64,000 bases of DNA, taken from Butyricicoccus pullicaecorum (GTDB lineage: Bacteria > Bacillota > Clostridia > Oscillospirales > Butyricicoccaceae). Positions within the stretch are counted from its first letter, which is position 1. Every line of letters starts with the position of its first letter. Location: contig JAGZIY010000002.1 in assembly GCA_018365995.1 (NCBI GenBank), forward strand, positions 1 through 64,000, in the 5' to 3' direction. Below, in pieces: positions 31,824-40,891 of this stretch. The notes under the pieces are model-generated. The model had not been told where the DNA came from. It did no database searches and was given only the letters and a program-made list of their open reading frames with translations. A program made the position numbers and the translations under genes.

Positions 31824-33074
31824 ATGGAAAAGAAATATAACAAAGTCGTTCTCGCATACTCCGGCGGTCTTGATACCTCTGTTTTAATTCCATGGCTCAA
31901 AGAGCATTATGGCTGTGAGGTTATTGCTGTTTCTGGTAATGTTGGTCAGGGCACCGAACTGGATGGTCTGGAGGAAAAAGCACTCAAGACTGGTGCTTCC
32001 AAGCTCTACATCGAGGATCTGACAAAAGAATTTGTAGATGATTTCATTATTCCAACCATGCAAGCCGGCGCAACCTATGAACAATATCTACTGGGTACCT
32101 CCTTCGCAAGACCAATCATTGCAAAGCGTATTGTAGAAATCGCACTCAAAGAGGGCGCAGATGCAATTTGTCATGGCTGTACCGGCAAGGGCAATGATCA
32201 GGTGCGCTTTGAGCTTGCAATCAAGGCATTTGCACCAAACATGGACGTCATCGCACCTTGGCGTTTCTGGGAGCTGAATAGCCGCGAAAAGGAAATCGAA
32301 TATGCAGAAAAGCATCATATTCCGCTAAAAATCAACAAGGAAACCAACTATTCTAAGGATAAGAACCTGTGGCATCTGTCTCATGAGGGGCTGGATCTCG
32401 AAAACCCCGCAAATGAAGCACCACTCAACAAGCCCGGCTTTCTGGAGCTTGGTGTCTCTCCTGAGCAGGCACCCGATGTTCCAACCTATGTAACGATTCA
32501 TTTTGAAAAGGGTATCCCAACCGCAGTCAACGGCGAAGTGATGGACTCTGTAAAACTCATTGAAACCCTTAACAAGTTGGGCGGTGAAAATGGGTGCGGT
32601 ATTTTGGATATCGTTGAAAATCGTCTGGTGGGTATGAAGTCCAGAGGTGTTTATGAGACACCGGGCGGCGCCGTTCTGTATGCCGCACACCAGAAACTCG
32701 AGGAAATCACACTGGACAAGGAAACCCAGCATTATAAGCAGCAGCTTGCTCTCAAGTTTGCTGACCTCGTTTATAATGGTCAATGGTACACACCTCTGCG
32801 CAAAGCTATGAGCGCATTTGTCACAGAAACACAGCAAACCGTGACAGGTGACGTCAAGCTGAAGCTGTATAAGGGCAATATCCTGCCTGCTTCCGTGACT
32901 TCTCCATACAGCCTGTACTCCGAAGATATTGCAACCTTTGGCGAAGATGATTCTTACAATCAAGCAGATTCTGCCGGATTCATCAACCTGTTCGGTCTGC
33001 CGCTCAAAGTACGTGCAATGAACGATCTTGCATTACAGGATAAGACCGGTGCGGGCTTCCCCTCTGTAGAGTAA
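31824..33074 (+). CDS. argG: Argininosuccinate synthase
   Basis: 416-residue ligase joining citrulline and aspartate with ATP. The P-loop AYSGGLDTSV lies at the N-terminus. GCTGKGNDQVRFE and the NKPGFLELGVSPEQAP segment are also characteristic. GGAGG precedes the ATG. First gene of argGHCJBDF; a hairpin with a weak T-run after it may lower expression of the downstream genes. Confidence 0.97.
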   Translation: MEKKYNKVVLAYSGGLDTSVLIPWLKEHYGCEVIAVSGNVGQGTELDGLEEKALKTGASKLYIEDLTKEFVDDFIIPTMQAGATYEQYLLGTSFARPIIAKRIVEIALKEGADAICHGCTGKGNDQVRFELAIKAFAPNMDVIAPWRFWELNSREKEIEYAEKHHIPLKINKETNYSKDKNLWHLSHEGLDLENPANEAPLNKPGFLELGVSPEQAPDVPTYVTIHFEKGIPTAVNGEVMDSVKLIETLNKLGGENGCGILDIVENRLVGMKSRGVYETPGGAVLYAAHQKLEEITLDKETQHYKQQLALKFADLVYNGQWYTPLRKAMSAFVTETQQTVTGDVKLKLYKGNILPASVTSPYSLYSEDIATFGEDDSYNQADSAGFINLFGLPLKVRAMNDLALQDKTGAGFPSVE

Positions 33075-33078
33075 TTCC

Positions 33079-33116
33079 ATACACGGGGCGACTGTTTTTG
33101 CCCCGTGTATTCTTTT
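33079..33116 (+). terminator. Hairpin between argG and argH
   Basis: ATACACGGGGC paired with GCCCCGTGTAT (11 bp, 10-base loop) and a TCTTTT tail. Probably a partial terminator or mRNA stabiliser within the operon. Confidence 0.7.
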
Positions 33117-33157
33117 ATCCAATTATCGAATCCATCAGAAACGAGGACTTTTCAACT

Positions 33158-34552
33158 ATGGCTAAAATGTGGGCAGGACGGTTCCAGAAAGAAACCGATG
33201 CTGTTGTAAACGATTTTAATTCTTCGGTTATGTTTGACTGTCGTATGTATGCAGAAGACATTCAGGGCTCTATTGCACATGCGACCATGCTCGGACAGCA
33301 GGGTATCATTCCATCAGATGACGTATCCAAAATCATCAGCGGGCTTCAGGGAATCCTCGCAGATATCGAGGACGGGAAAATCGAATTTTCCCCTGCACTC
33401 TATGAAGATATTCACATGGCAAATGAGCAGCTGCTGACCGAACGCATTGGAGATGCCGGCAAGCGTCTCCACACCGCGCGCTCTCGAAATGATCAGGTCG
33501 CACTGGATATGCGTCTATATGTCCGCCGTGAAATCGGAGAAATCCGCACTCTGGTGCTGCACTTTATGCAGATTCTTTGCGATGTTGCAGTTCAGCACAT
33601 AAAAACAGTAATGCCCGGCTATACCCATTTACAGCGTGCACAGCCAATCACCTTTGCCCATCATCTCATGGCTTATGCCAATATGCTAAAGCGTGATGTG
33701 CGCAGGCTGGACGACTGCCTGAGCGGTATGGATACACTTCCCTTGGGCTCTGGCGCACTGGCAGGCACGACCTATCCTATTGACCGCAGCCTTGTTGCAG
33801 ATCTTCTGGGATTTTCCTCTGTTATGGACAACTCGCTTGATGGGGTGTCCGATCGAGATTACTGCATTGAGCTGTGCTCTGCTCTTTCTATCCTGATGAT
33901 GCACCTTTCCCGCCTCTCCGAAGAAGTGATTGCGTGGTGCTCTTGGGAATTTAAGTTTATCGAACTGGACGATGCCTACTCCACAGGCTCGTCCATCATG
34001 CCGCAAAAGAAAAATCCGGATATCTGCGAATTGATTCGCGGAAAAACCGGTCGGGTCTATGGCGCACTCACGACCCTCCTAACATTTATGAAGGCAATCC
34101 CGCTCGCCTATAACAAGGATATGCAGGAGGATAAGGAGGCAACCTTTGAAGCCATTGATACCGTAAAAAATTGTCTCAAGGTGATTGCGCCCATGTTCCA
34201 GACTATGACTGTGCTCACACAGAATATGGAAAATGCAGCAAAGCGCGGCTTTATCAATGCCACCGACTGCGCCGACTATCTCACCAAAAAGGGAGTCCCC
34301 TTCCGAGATGCCTACAAGGCAACCGGTACACTGGTACATTACTGCATCGAACATCAAAAAACGCTGGATACCCTGTCTCTTGATGAATACAAGGCGGTTT
34401 CTCCGCTCTTTGAGCAAGATATTTATCACGCCATCGACCTTGTGACCTGTGTACAGGAACGCCGTTCCTTAGGTGGCCCTGCACCGGAGGAGGTCTCCCG
34501 TCAAATCCATGTGATACAGGACTTTCTCAATATACAGGGAGGCAATACCTGA
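33158..34552 (+). CDS. argH: Argininosuccinate lyase
   Basis: 464-residue enzyme splitting argininosuccinate into arginine and fumarate. The fumarase/aspartase-superfamily signature GSSIMPQKKNPD carries the catalytic Ser loop. MWAGRFQ at the start and SRNDQVALDMRLY are family-typical. The ATG at 33158 follows GAGGA. Its stop overlaps the argC start by one base. Confidence 0.97.
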   Translation: MAKMWAGRFQKETDAVVNDFNSSVMFDCRMYAEDIQGSIAHATMLGQQGIIPSDDVSKIISGLQGILADIEDGKIEFSPALYEDIHMANEQLLTERIGDAGKRLHTARSRNDQVALDMRLYVRREIGEIRTLVLHFMQILCDVAVQHIKTVMPGYTHLQRAQPITFAHHLMAYANMLKRDVRRLDDCLSGMDTLPLGSGALAGTTYPIDRSLVADLLGFSSVMDNSLDGVSDRDYCIELCSALSILMMHLSRLSEEVIAWCSWEFKFIELDDAYSTGSSIMPQKKNPDICELIRGKTGRVYGALTTLLTFMKAIPLAYNKDMQEDKEATFEAIDTVKNCLKVIAPMFQTMTVLTQNMENAAKRGFINATDCADYLTKKGVPFRDAYKATGTLVHYCIEHQKTLDTLSLDEYKAVSPLFEQDIYHAIDLVTCVQERRSLGGPAPEEVSRQIHVIQDFLNIQGGNT

Positions 34553-35460
34553 TGCGTCCCAAAATTTATATCGATGGCAAAGAGGGAACCACTGGTCTGC
34601 AAATTTACGAGCGGCTGGGGGCGCGCGATGACTTAGAGCTTCTGCTCATTTCCCCTGACAAGCGAAAAGATCCAGAGGAGCGCCGCCGCTTTCTCAATGC
34701 TGCGGACATCGTATTCCTCTGTTTACCCGACGCTGCTGCACGCGAAGCTGTATCTCTCATCGAAAATCCTCACACACGTGTGATCGATGCCTCAAGCGCC
34801 CATCGTACTGCGTGGACATATGGCTTTGCTGAACTTTCACCCGCACATCGTACAGCAATCCAGCAGGCAGCCCGTGTTGCAAATCCGGGCTGCCATGCAA
34901 CCGGCTTTATTTCGATTGTCTATCCGCTGGTTTCTTCCGGTCTGCTTTCTAGAGATACCGCTTTGACCTGTTTTTCACTCACAGGCTATTCCGGCGGCGG
35001 CAAGAAAATGATTGCATCTTATGAAGCACAGGAAAAGTCCGCCGACCTCTATGCCCCCCGTATTTATGGATTGCATCTACAGCATAAACATTTACCGGAA
35101 ATGCAGACCGTTTGTGGACTCACACAGCCTCCCATATTCTGTCCTGTGGTTGATGACTACTATAAGGGAATGGCAACCACAGTAAGCCTCCCACATATGA
35201 ATGTACAGACGGTTTGGGAACTTCTCTCGGCTCACTATGCGGAGCAGTCTCTCGTTTCCGTTCAGTCTACGGAGCCCTCCATACTCTCTGCCAACACGTT
35301 TGCAGGGCGTGACAGCCTCACCCTTTATGTCAATGGACATCAAACACAGACCATTGTCACCGCACTCTTTGACAATCTCGGCAAGGGTGCTTCTGGTGCT
35401 GCGGTTCAAAATATGAATCTAATGCTCGGTTTAGAGGAAACCACCGGGCTTACTCGATAG
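34552..35460 (+). CDS. argC: N-acetyl-gamma-glutamyl-phosphate reductase (short type)
   Basis: 302-residue NADP-dependent reductase of the shorter ArgC type. The active-site Cys lies in ANPGCHATGF. The N-terminal DGKEGTTGLQI replaces the usual GxSGYxG nucleotide loop. Other conserved parts are VIDASSAHR and KHLPEM. It starts one base inside the argH stop, indicating translational coupling. Confidence 0.94.
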   Translation: MRPKIYIDGKEGTTGLQIYERLGARDDLELLLISPDKRKDPEERRRFLNAADIVFLCLPDAAAREAVSLIENPHTRVIDASSAHRTAWTYGFAELSPAHRTAIQQAARVANPGCHATGFISIVYPLVSSGLLSRDTALTCFSLTGYSGGGKKMIASYEAQEKSADLYAPRIYGLHLQHKHLPEMQTVCGLTQPPIFCPVVDDYYKGMATTVSLPHMNVQTVWELLSAHYAEQSLVSVQSTEPSILSANTFAGRDSLTLYVNGHQTQTIVTALFDNLGKGASGAAVQNMNLMLGLEETTGLTR

Positions 35461-35478
35461 AAGGAGAATTTATTTCCC

Positions 35479-36687
35479 ATGTATGAAATCATCTCTGGCG
35501 GTGTGACCGCTGCGCAAGGCTTTTCTGCCGGCGCAACCTGCTGCGGTATCAAATCATCTTCCACAAAAAATGATACCGCTGTGATTTATTCCCAAACTGT
35601 TTGTACGGCGGCAGCGGTCTATACCAAAAACCGCGTACAGGCAGCACCCATTCAAGTGACACGGGAGCATCTCACCAATCAGCAGGCACAGGCAATCATT
35701 GTCAATTCCGGCAATGCAAATGCCTGTGCACCTGACGGGCTCCAAAACGCCTATCGAGAGTCCGCAGCCTGCGCAAAGCTGCTCGGGATACCAGAAGCAG
35801 ATGTCATCGTTTGTTCAACAGGTGTGATAGGACAACGACTCAACATCGAGTGTATTGAGGAAAAGCTTTGTACACTCACCCTATCCCCTAGTGGTTCCGA
35901 TGCAGCTGCCAACGCTATTATGACAACAGACACCATAGAAAAGTCCGCAGCCGTTTCCTTTTCTGTTGGCGGAACAACCTGCCATCTGGGAGGCATCTGT
36001 AAAGGCTCCGGTATGATTCACCCCAATATGGGCACCATGCTGTGCTTCCTCACCACGGACTGTGCAATCGATGGGAATGTACTGCAAACACTGCTTTCAA
36101 AAGCGGTTCAAAAATCCTTCAACCGTGTTTCTGTAGATGGAGACACCTCAACCAATGATACCTGCTGTATTCTGGCAAATGGACTTGCAGGCAATCCCCC
36201 CATTCAAAATATAGAAGCTGCCGCTTCCTTCTACGAAGCGCTGGAAGCCGTGTGCATCATTCTTGCACGTAAAATCGCAGCAGACGGAGAGGGCGCCTCT
36301 CGTCTCATCACCTGCACGGTTTCGGGAGCCTGTGATGAATCTGCTGCCGAAGGGCTTGCCAAAGCGGTATGTAAATCCTCACTCGTGAAAGCCGCTATGT
36401 TTGGCGCAGATGCAAATTGGGGACGTATCCTGTGTGCTATGGGCTACTCTGGTGAGTCCTTTCAACCCGAAACCGTTCGTGTTGCCTTTTGCTCACGTGC
36501 CGGAACGGTTACTGTGTGTGAATCCGGACGCGCACTGGATTTTGATGAGACACTTGCAAAACAAATCCTGTCTGAAGATGAAGTCACGATTGCAATTACA
36601 CTCTATGATGGCGATAGCTCTGTAACGGCATGGGGTTGTGACCTCACCTATGACTATGTAAAAATCAATGGCGATTATCGTACCTAA
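35479..36687 (+). CDS. argJ: Bifunctional ornithine acetyltransferase/N-acetylglutamate synthase
   Basis: 402-residue enzyme that recycles the acetyl group from N-acetylornithine to glutamate, explaining the lack of argE and argA nearby. It self-cleaves before a Thr in a conserved segment, here KGSGMIHPNMGTML; the residue before the Thr is Gly instead of the usual Ala. DGDTSTNDTC and the ALFGADANWGR-type segment (MFGADANWGR) are conserved. AAGGAG precedes the ATG. Confidence 0.96.
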   Translation: MYEIISGGVTAAQGFSAGATCCGIKSSSTKNDTAVIYSQTVCTAAAVYTKNRVQAAPIQVTREHLTNQQAQAIIVNSGNANACAPDGLQNAYRESAACAKLLGIPEADVIVCSTGVIGQRLNIECIEEKLCTLTLSPSGSDAAANAIMTTDTIEKSAAVSFSVGGTTCHLGGICKGSGMIHPNMGTMLCFLTTDCAIDGNVLQTLLSKAVQKSFNRVSVDGDTSTNDTCCILANGLAGNPPIQNIEAAASFYEALEAVCIILARKIAADGEGASRLITCTVSGACDESAAEGLAKAVCKSSLVKAAMFGADANWGRILCAMGYSGESFQPETVRVAFCSRAGTVTVCESGRALDFDETLAKQILSEDEVTIAITLYDGDSSVTAWGCDLTYDYVKINGDYRT

Positions 36688-36696
36688 GGAGCAGCT

Positions 36697-37566
36697 ATGA
36701 ATACATTTGATCCCGCAGCAAACGCGAACGTTTTGGTGGAGGCACTCCCCTATATCCAAGAATATTACGGACAGACCGTTGTTATTAAATACGGCGGCAA
36801 TGCGATGATAAACGAAGCACTCAAAGATGCTGTCATTCATGATATTGTACTGCTGTCTCTTGTTGGCGTGCGTGTTGTTGTGGTACACGGCGGCGGTCCA
36901 GAAATCTCAGAAATGCTCAAGAAAATCGGCAAAGAATCCCGCTTTGTCAATGGTCTGCGCTATACAGACCACGAAACCATGGATATTGTGCAAATGATTT
37001 TATGCGGCAAGGTCAACAAGAACCTTGTGACGCTCCTCCAGCATGCAGGTGGTCAGGGCATCGGTCTTGGCGGCATGGATGGCGGACTTTTTTGTGCCAA
37101 ACGTCTTACAGATGAACAGCATACCGATTACGGCTATGTTGGTGATATCGTTTCTGTCAATCCGCAGCCTGTGATTGACGTACTCAGCAAGGGATATATT
37201 CCTGTTGTTTCCACTGTTGCACAGGGCATTGATGAGGATACCAGCTATAATATCAATGCAGATACCGCTGCTGCAAAGCTTGCAATCGCACTTGGCGCAA
37301 AAAAACTTATTCTGCTCACCGATGTACGCGGTCTTTTGCGTGATCCCAGTGACGAAAGCACTCTGCTGACCCGCCTGAAAGTCTCTGAGGTTCCGGCACT
37401 GATTAAAGAAGGCATCATTTCAGGCGGCATGATCCCTAAGGTGGACTGCTGTGTAGAAGCGATCCGCAAGGGTGTCGAGCGTGCCAATATTCAGGATGGC
37501 CGTGTCAAACATTCTATTTTGATTGAACTTTTGAGCGATGCCGGTGTCGGCACCATGTTTATCTAA
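36697..37566 (+). CDS. argB: Acetylglutamate kinase
   Basis: 289-residue amino acid kinase phosphorylating N-acetylglutamate. Motifs are VIKYGGNAM, VVVHGGGPEI and FVNGLRYTD, with the nucleotide-binding VRGLL and GGMIPKVD parts. The length and N-terminal extension suit the arginine-inhibited hexameric type. Lies 9 bp after argJ, with AAGGAG overlapping the argJ stop. Confidence 0.98.
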   Translation: MNTFDPAANANVLVEALPYIQEYYGQTVVIKYGGNAMINEALKDAVIHDIVLLSLVGVRVVVVHGGGPEISEMLKKIGKESRFVNGLRYTDHETMDIVQMILCGKVNKNLVTLLQHAGGQGIGLGGMDGGLFCAKRLTDEQHTDYGYVGDIVSVNPQPVIDVLSKGYIPVVSTVAQGIDEDTSYNINADTAAAKLAIALGAKKLILLTDVRGLLRDPSDESTLLTRLKVSEVPALIKEGIISGGMIPKVDCCVEAIRKGVERANIQDGRVKHSILIELLSDAGVGTMFI

Positions 37567-37585
37567 AATTTTGGGGGATTTCCTT

Positions 37586-38773
37586 ATGACTTATCAGCAG
37601 CTAAAAGCAGAAGAAGAACAATATGTGATGCAGACCTATGGGCGGTTTCCGATTGCACTCGACCACGGTCAAGGCGCTGTCCTTTGGGATATAGAGGGTA
37701 AGCGCTATATAGATTTAACCTCTGGAATCGGCGTCAACTGCCTGGGATACAATCACCCTGTACTGACACAAGCACTGGAAGCCCAGATTCATAAACTCAT
37801 GCACGTTTCCAACCTATTTACCACAGCACCCATGGTGCAGACCGCAAAAACACTGGTCACCTCAACCGGTATGGGTAAGGTTTTCTTTTCCAACTCCGGT
37901 GCAGAAGCAAACGAAGGTGCAATCAAGCTTGCCCGCAAATATTCCTTTGATAAATATGGTGCCGGTCGGCACAAAATCATTACCCTTTGGAATTCCTTTC
38001 ATGGACGTACCATCACGACCTTAAAGGCAACTGGTCAAACCCGTTTTCACGATTTCTTTTTTCCCTTTCCTGAGGGATTTGATTATACAGCTTCGGGAAA
38101 TCTTGCCGAGCTCGAATCCAAGATTGACGACAGCACCTGTGCCATTATGATGGAGCTGATTCAAGGAGAAGGCGGTGTCCTTCCGCAAGACCCCACTTTT
38201 GTTAAGTCGGTCGAAGCGCTGTGCCGCGAAAAGGATTTGCTGCTCATCATTGATGAAGTGCAAACCGGAATTGGGCGCACCGGCTCATTGTTCTGCTTCC
38301 AGCAATATGACATTCAGCCGGATATTGTCACCATGGCAAAGGGACTCGGCGGAGGCGTTCCGATTGGTGCTGTCATGGCTGCAAAATCCTGCTGTGATGT
38401 TCTGACACCCGGCACCCATGCAACCACTTTCGGCGGCTCTCCCGCCGTGTGTGCGGCTGCTAATGCCGTTCTGTCCATTGTAAATGAGCCGGCATTTCTA
38501 GAGGAAGTTCGTCAAAAAGGTGATTATCTCAAACAGAAAATAGAAGCACTGCACGCCCCCATGATTGAAGGCGTGCGCGGCTTAGGTCTTATGCTGGGTA
38601 TTATCGTTCCAGAAGGGCAGCACAGTGTACTTGCAAGTAAGCTTATTGCGCACGGTGTTCTCGCATTAACTGCTGGAAAGAATGTCATTCGTCTGCTGCC
38701 TCCGCTTACCATTACATATTCCGAGCTTGATGAGGCGCTTGCCATCATGAAAGCCGTATTCTGCGATGAATAG
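37586..38773 (+). CDS. argD: Acetylornithine aminotransferase
   Basis: 395-residue class III PLP aminotransferase. SNSGAEANEGAIKLAR binds the cofactor phosphate, LLIIDEVQTGIGRTG holds the ring-binding Asp, and the Schiff-base Lys is in TMAKGLGGG. The ATG at 37586 follows GGGGGA; the in-frame upstream part overlaps argB and is not needed. Confidence 0.97.
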   Translation: MTYQQLKAEEEQYVMQTYGRFPIALDHGQGAVLWDIEGKRYIDLTSGIGVNCLGYNHPVLTQALEAQIHKLMHVSNLFTTAPMVQTAKTLVTSTGMGKVFFSNSGAEANEGAIKLARKYSFDKYGAGRHKIITLWNSFHGRTITTLKATGQTRFHDFFFPFPEGFDYTASGNLAELESKIDDSTCAIMMELIQGEGGVLPQDPTFVKSVEALCREKDLLLIIDEVQTGIGRTGSLFCFQQYDIQPDIVTMAKGLGGGVPIGAVMAAKSCCDVLTPGTHATTFGGSPAVCAAANAVLSIVNEPAFLEEVRQKGDYLKQKIEALHAPMIEGVRGLGLMLGIIVPEGQHSVLASKLIAHGVLALTAGKNVIRLLPPLTITYSELDEALAIMKAVFCDE

Positions 38774-38787
38774 AAAGGATATTTGCT

Positions 38788-39693
38788 ATGAAACATTTAC
38801 TCAAGCTGCTCGATCTTTCCGCTGAGGAAATCATCTCAATTCTTGACCTTGCCGACCAGCTCAAATACGAAAAAAAGAATGGCATCTCACATCCACTGCT
38901 TGCCGGAAAATCACTTGGTATGATTTTTCAAAAGTCCTCGACCCGTACCCGTGTTTCCTTTGAAACAGGTATGTATCAGCTGGGCGGTCAGGCACTGTTC
39001 CTGTCCTCTCGCGACCTGCAAATTGGACGCGGAGAGCCTGTACAGGATACTGCCCGTGTCCTCTCCCGTTATCTGGACGGTATTATGATTCGTACTTTTG
39101 CACAGAAAGAGGTCGAAGATCTTGCTGAATATGGTTCGATCCCCATCATCAATGGACTCACCGACTTTGCACACCCCTGTCAGGTACTTGCAGACCTGAT
39201 GACTATCCGTGAAAAATACGCTTCTCTCGATGGGATTCACCTTGCCTATATTGGAGACGGCAACAATATGACAAACTCCCTGATTGTTGGCGGGCTCAAG
39301 ACAGGTATGAAAATCTCTGTTGCCTGTCCGGAGGGCTATCAGCCAGACCCCATTGTACTGGAATTTGCAAAGGACAATCCAAACTTCACCTTGATGACTG
39401 ACCCCATGCAGGCGGCTCAAAATGCAGATGTTGTCTATACCGACACATGGGCTTCCATGGGTCAGGAAAGCGAAAAAGAAGAACGTGCACGAATTTTCAA
39501 GGGCTATCAGATCAATGATACTCTAATGGCAGCTGCACGCGAGGGCGCCATGGTGCTGCACTGTCTGCCTGCATACCGCGGGCAGGAAATCACGGCTGAA
39601 GTATTTGAAGCGCATGCAGATGAACTATTCGAAGAAGCAGAAAACCGCCTGCATGCACAAAAGGCAGTGCTCGTAAAGCTGTTGGGTGCATAA
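38788..39693 (+). CDS. argF: Ornithine carbamoyltransferase
   Basis: 301-residue enzyme making citrulline from ornithine and carbamoyl phosphate. Carbamoyl-phosphate loop SSTRTRVSFE, HPCQVLADL and the ornithine-binding HCLPAYRGQE are all intact. Last gene of the arginine operon, ending at a strong terminator. Carbamoyl phosphate synthetase genes are not in the window. Confidence 0.97.
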   Translation: MKHLLKLLDLSAEEIISILDLADQLKYEKKNGISHPLLAGKSLGMIFQKSSTRTRVSFETGMYQLGGQALFLSSRDLQIGRGEPVQDTARVLSRYLDGIMIRTFAQKEVEDLAEYGSIPIINGLTDFAHPCQVLADLMTIREKYASLDGIHLAYIGDGNNMTNSLIVGGLKTGMKISVACPEGYQPDPIVLEFAKDNPNFTLMTDPMQAAQNADVVYTDTWASMGQESEKEERARIFKGYQINDTLMAAAREGAMVLHCLPAYRGQEITAEVFEAHADELFEEAENRLHAQKAVLVKLLGA

Positions 39694-39721
39694 TCTCACA
39701 CTGTCCATAAAATTTCAAACA

Positions 39722-39759
39722 AAAAAGCTGTTCTTGGAAATGTCCTTGAACAGCTTTTT
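39722..39759. terminator. Bidirectional terminator between argF and corA
   Basis: AAAAAGCTGTTC paired with GAACAGCTTTTT, 14-base loop, T-runs on both strands. Confidence 0.9.
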
Positions 39760-39760
39760 C

Positions 39761-40705
39761 TTATAACAAATTTTTGCGCTTCATAAAAATCCATGCACCA
39801 ATACAGCCAACCACTGCAATAATCACAGGAACCCACCACCATGAGGCAAGCGGAAGCTGGTTTCCCAAAATATTCATACCATAGAAACCAAAAATAATAT
39901 TCGGAATGGTCATAAAAATGGTGATAATGGTCAGCACCTTCATAATGCTGTTCATATCGTTGGATACAACCGAGGAATAGGCTTCTCTTGTACCATTGAC
40001 GATGCTGGAATAAATTGTTGCCATCTCATTTGCCTGACGAATCTCAATGAGTGCATCTTCCAAAAGATCGCGGTCGTCCTCATACAGCTTGAGTACACGT
40101 CCACGCAGCACCTTTTCCATCGTAACCTCATTGGACTTGAGGGAAGCTGAAAAATAGACAAGCGACTTGGACAAGCCCAGCAAGCGGAACAGTTCTTCAT
40201 TTTTCAGAGATTCATATAAATGATTCTCAATATGTGTAAAGTCCCGCTCAATCATACGCAAATTGCGCAGAAATAATCCGGCTACACGCAACAGAATCTG
40301 GAGCACCAGTCTTGTACGCAGCGCGGTATGAATATCGCGCACCTTGTTTTGTGCGATTCCACGCAGAACTGCCGTATCTTGCAGACAGACCGTAATCACA
40401 GTGCTTGGCAATACCACAATGCCCATAGGCAAGGTTCCAAAAATCTTGGACTCGTCCTGCTCTACATTACTTTCTTCAATAGTTGGAATATCGACAATCA
40501 GCAGGGTCTGTTCTTCCTCCACCTCGACACGGGAGCTTTCCTCTGGGTCGAGTGCTGCACGCAGAAAGTCCTCCTCTACACCGTGATCGTCTAAAATACA
40601 TCTGATCTCCTCTGACGAAGGGCGCACCAAATTGATCCAGCATCCGGTTTCAAATGCTGATATCTGTACCACGCGCCCTGCATCAGACTTGAAATATTCA
40701 ATCAT
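39761..40705 (-). CDS. corA: CorA-family magnesium/divalent cation transporter
   Basis: 314-residue CorA-type channel. A soluble N-terminal funnel and long stalk helices precede two C-terminal membrane helices, with the pore signature YGMN before the second and a basic MKRKN tail. The ATG at 40705 is chosen over an upstream TTG; AAAGGCGG lies 7 bases before it. That ribosome binding site is the 3' arm of a hairpin (40712-40730), so translation may be regulated. Ion specificity not certain. Confidence 0.93.
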   Translation of the reverse strand: MIEYFKSDAGRVVQISAFETGCWINLVRPSSEEIRCILDDHGVEEDFLRAALDPEESSRVEVEEEQTLLIVDIPTIEESNVEQDESKIFGTLPMGIVVLPSTVITVCLQDTAVLRGIAQNKVRDIHTALRTRLVLQILLRVAGLFLRNLRMIERDFTHIENHLYESLKNEELFRLLGLSKSLVYFSASLKSNEVTMEKVLRGRVLKLYEDDRDLLEDALIEIRQANEMATIYSSIVNGTREAYSSVVSNDMNSIMKVLTIITIFMTIPNIIFGFYGMNILGNQLPLASWWWVPVIIAVVGCIGAWIFMKRKNLL

Positions 40706-40711
40706 AAGCAA

Positions 40712-40730
40712 ACCGCCTTTCTACAGCGGT
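40712..40730 (-). promoter_or_regulatory. Hairpin covering the corA ribosome binding site
   Basis: ACCGC (40712-40716) pairs with GCGGT (40726-40730) around a 9-base loop; on the transcribed strand the 3' arm and loop include AAAGGCGG. A 20-codon reading frame starting with GTG at 40792 and ending at 40730 lies just upstream and could be a leader peptide. Confidence 0.4.
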
Positions 40731-40838
40731 CAGCCCAAATTCGTGACACGCTGTAAACCATATTCCCGTTTTCGACTCGGTTCAGGGCTCACAGCCCATC
40801 ACATCCTTTCTCTTATCTGACATTAACTTATATGTGGC

Positions 40839-40867
40839 AAAAACAGCCCTGCTTTAGGGCTGTTTTT
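40839..40867 (-). terminator. Terminator of ftsZ
   Basis: Perfect 12-bp stem AAAAACAGCCCT/AGGGCTGTTTTT with a 5-base loop; T-run on the minus strand. Confidence 0.92.
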
Positions 40868-40891
40868 ACACGCATAAAATCGTGTGTATTT

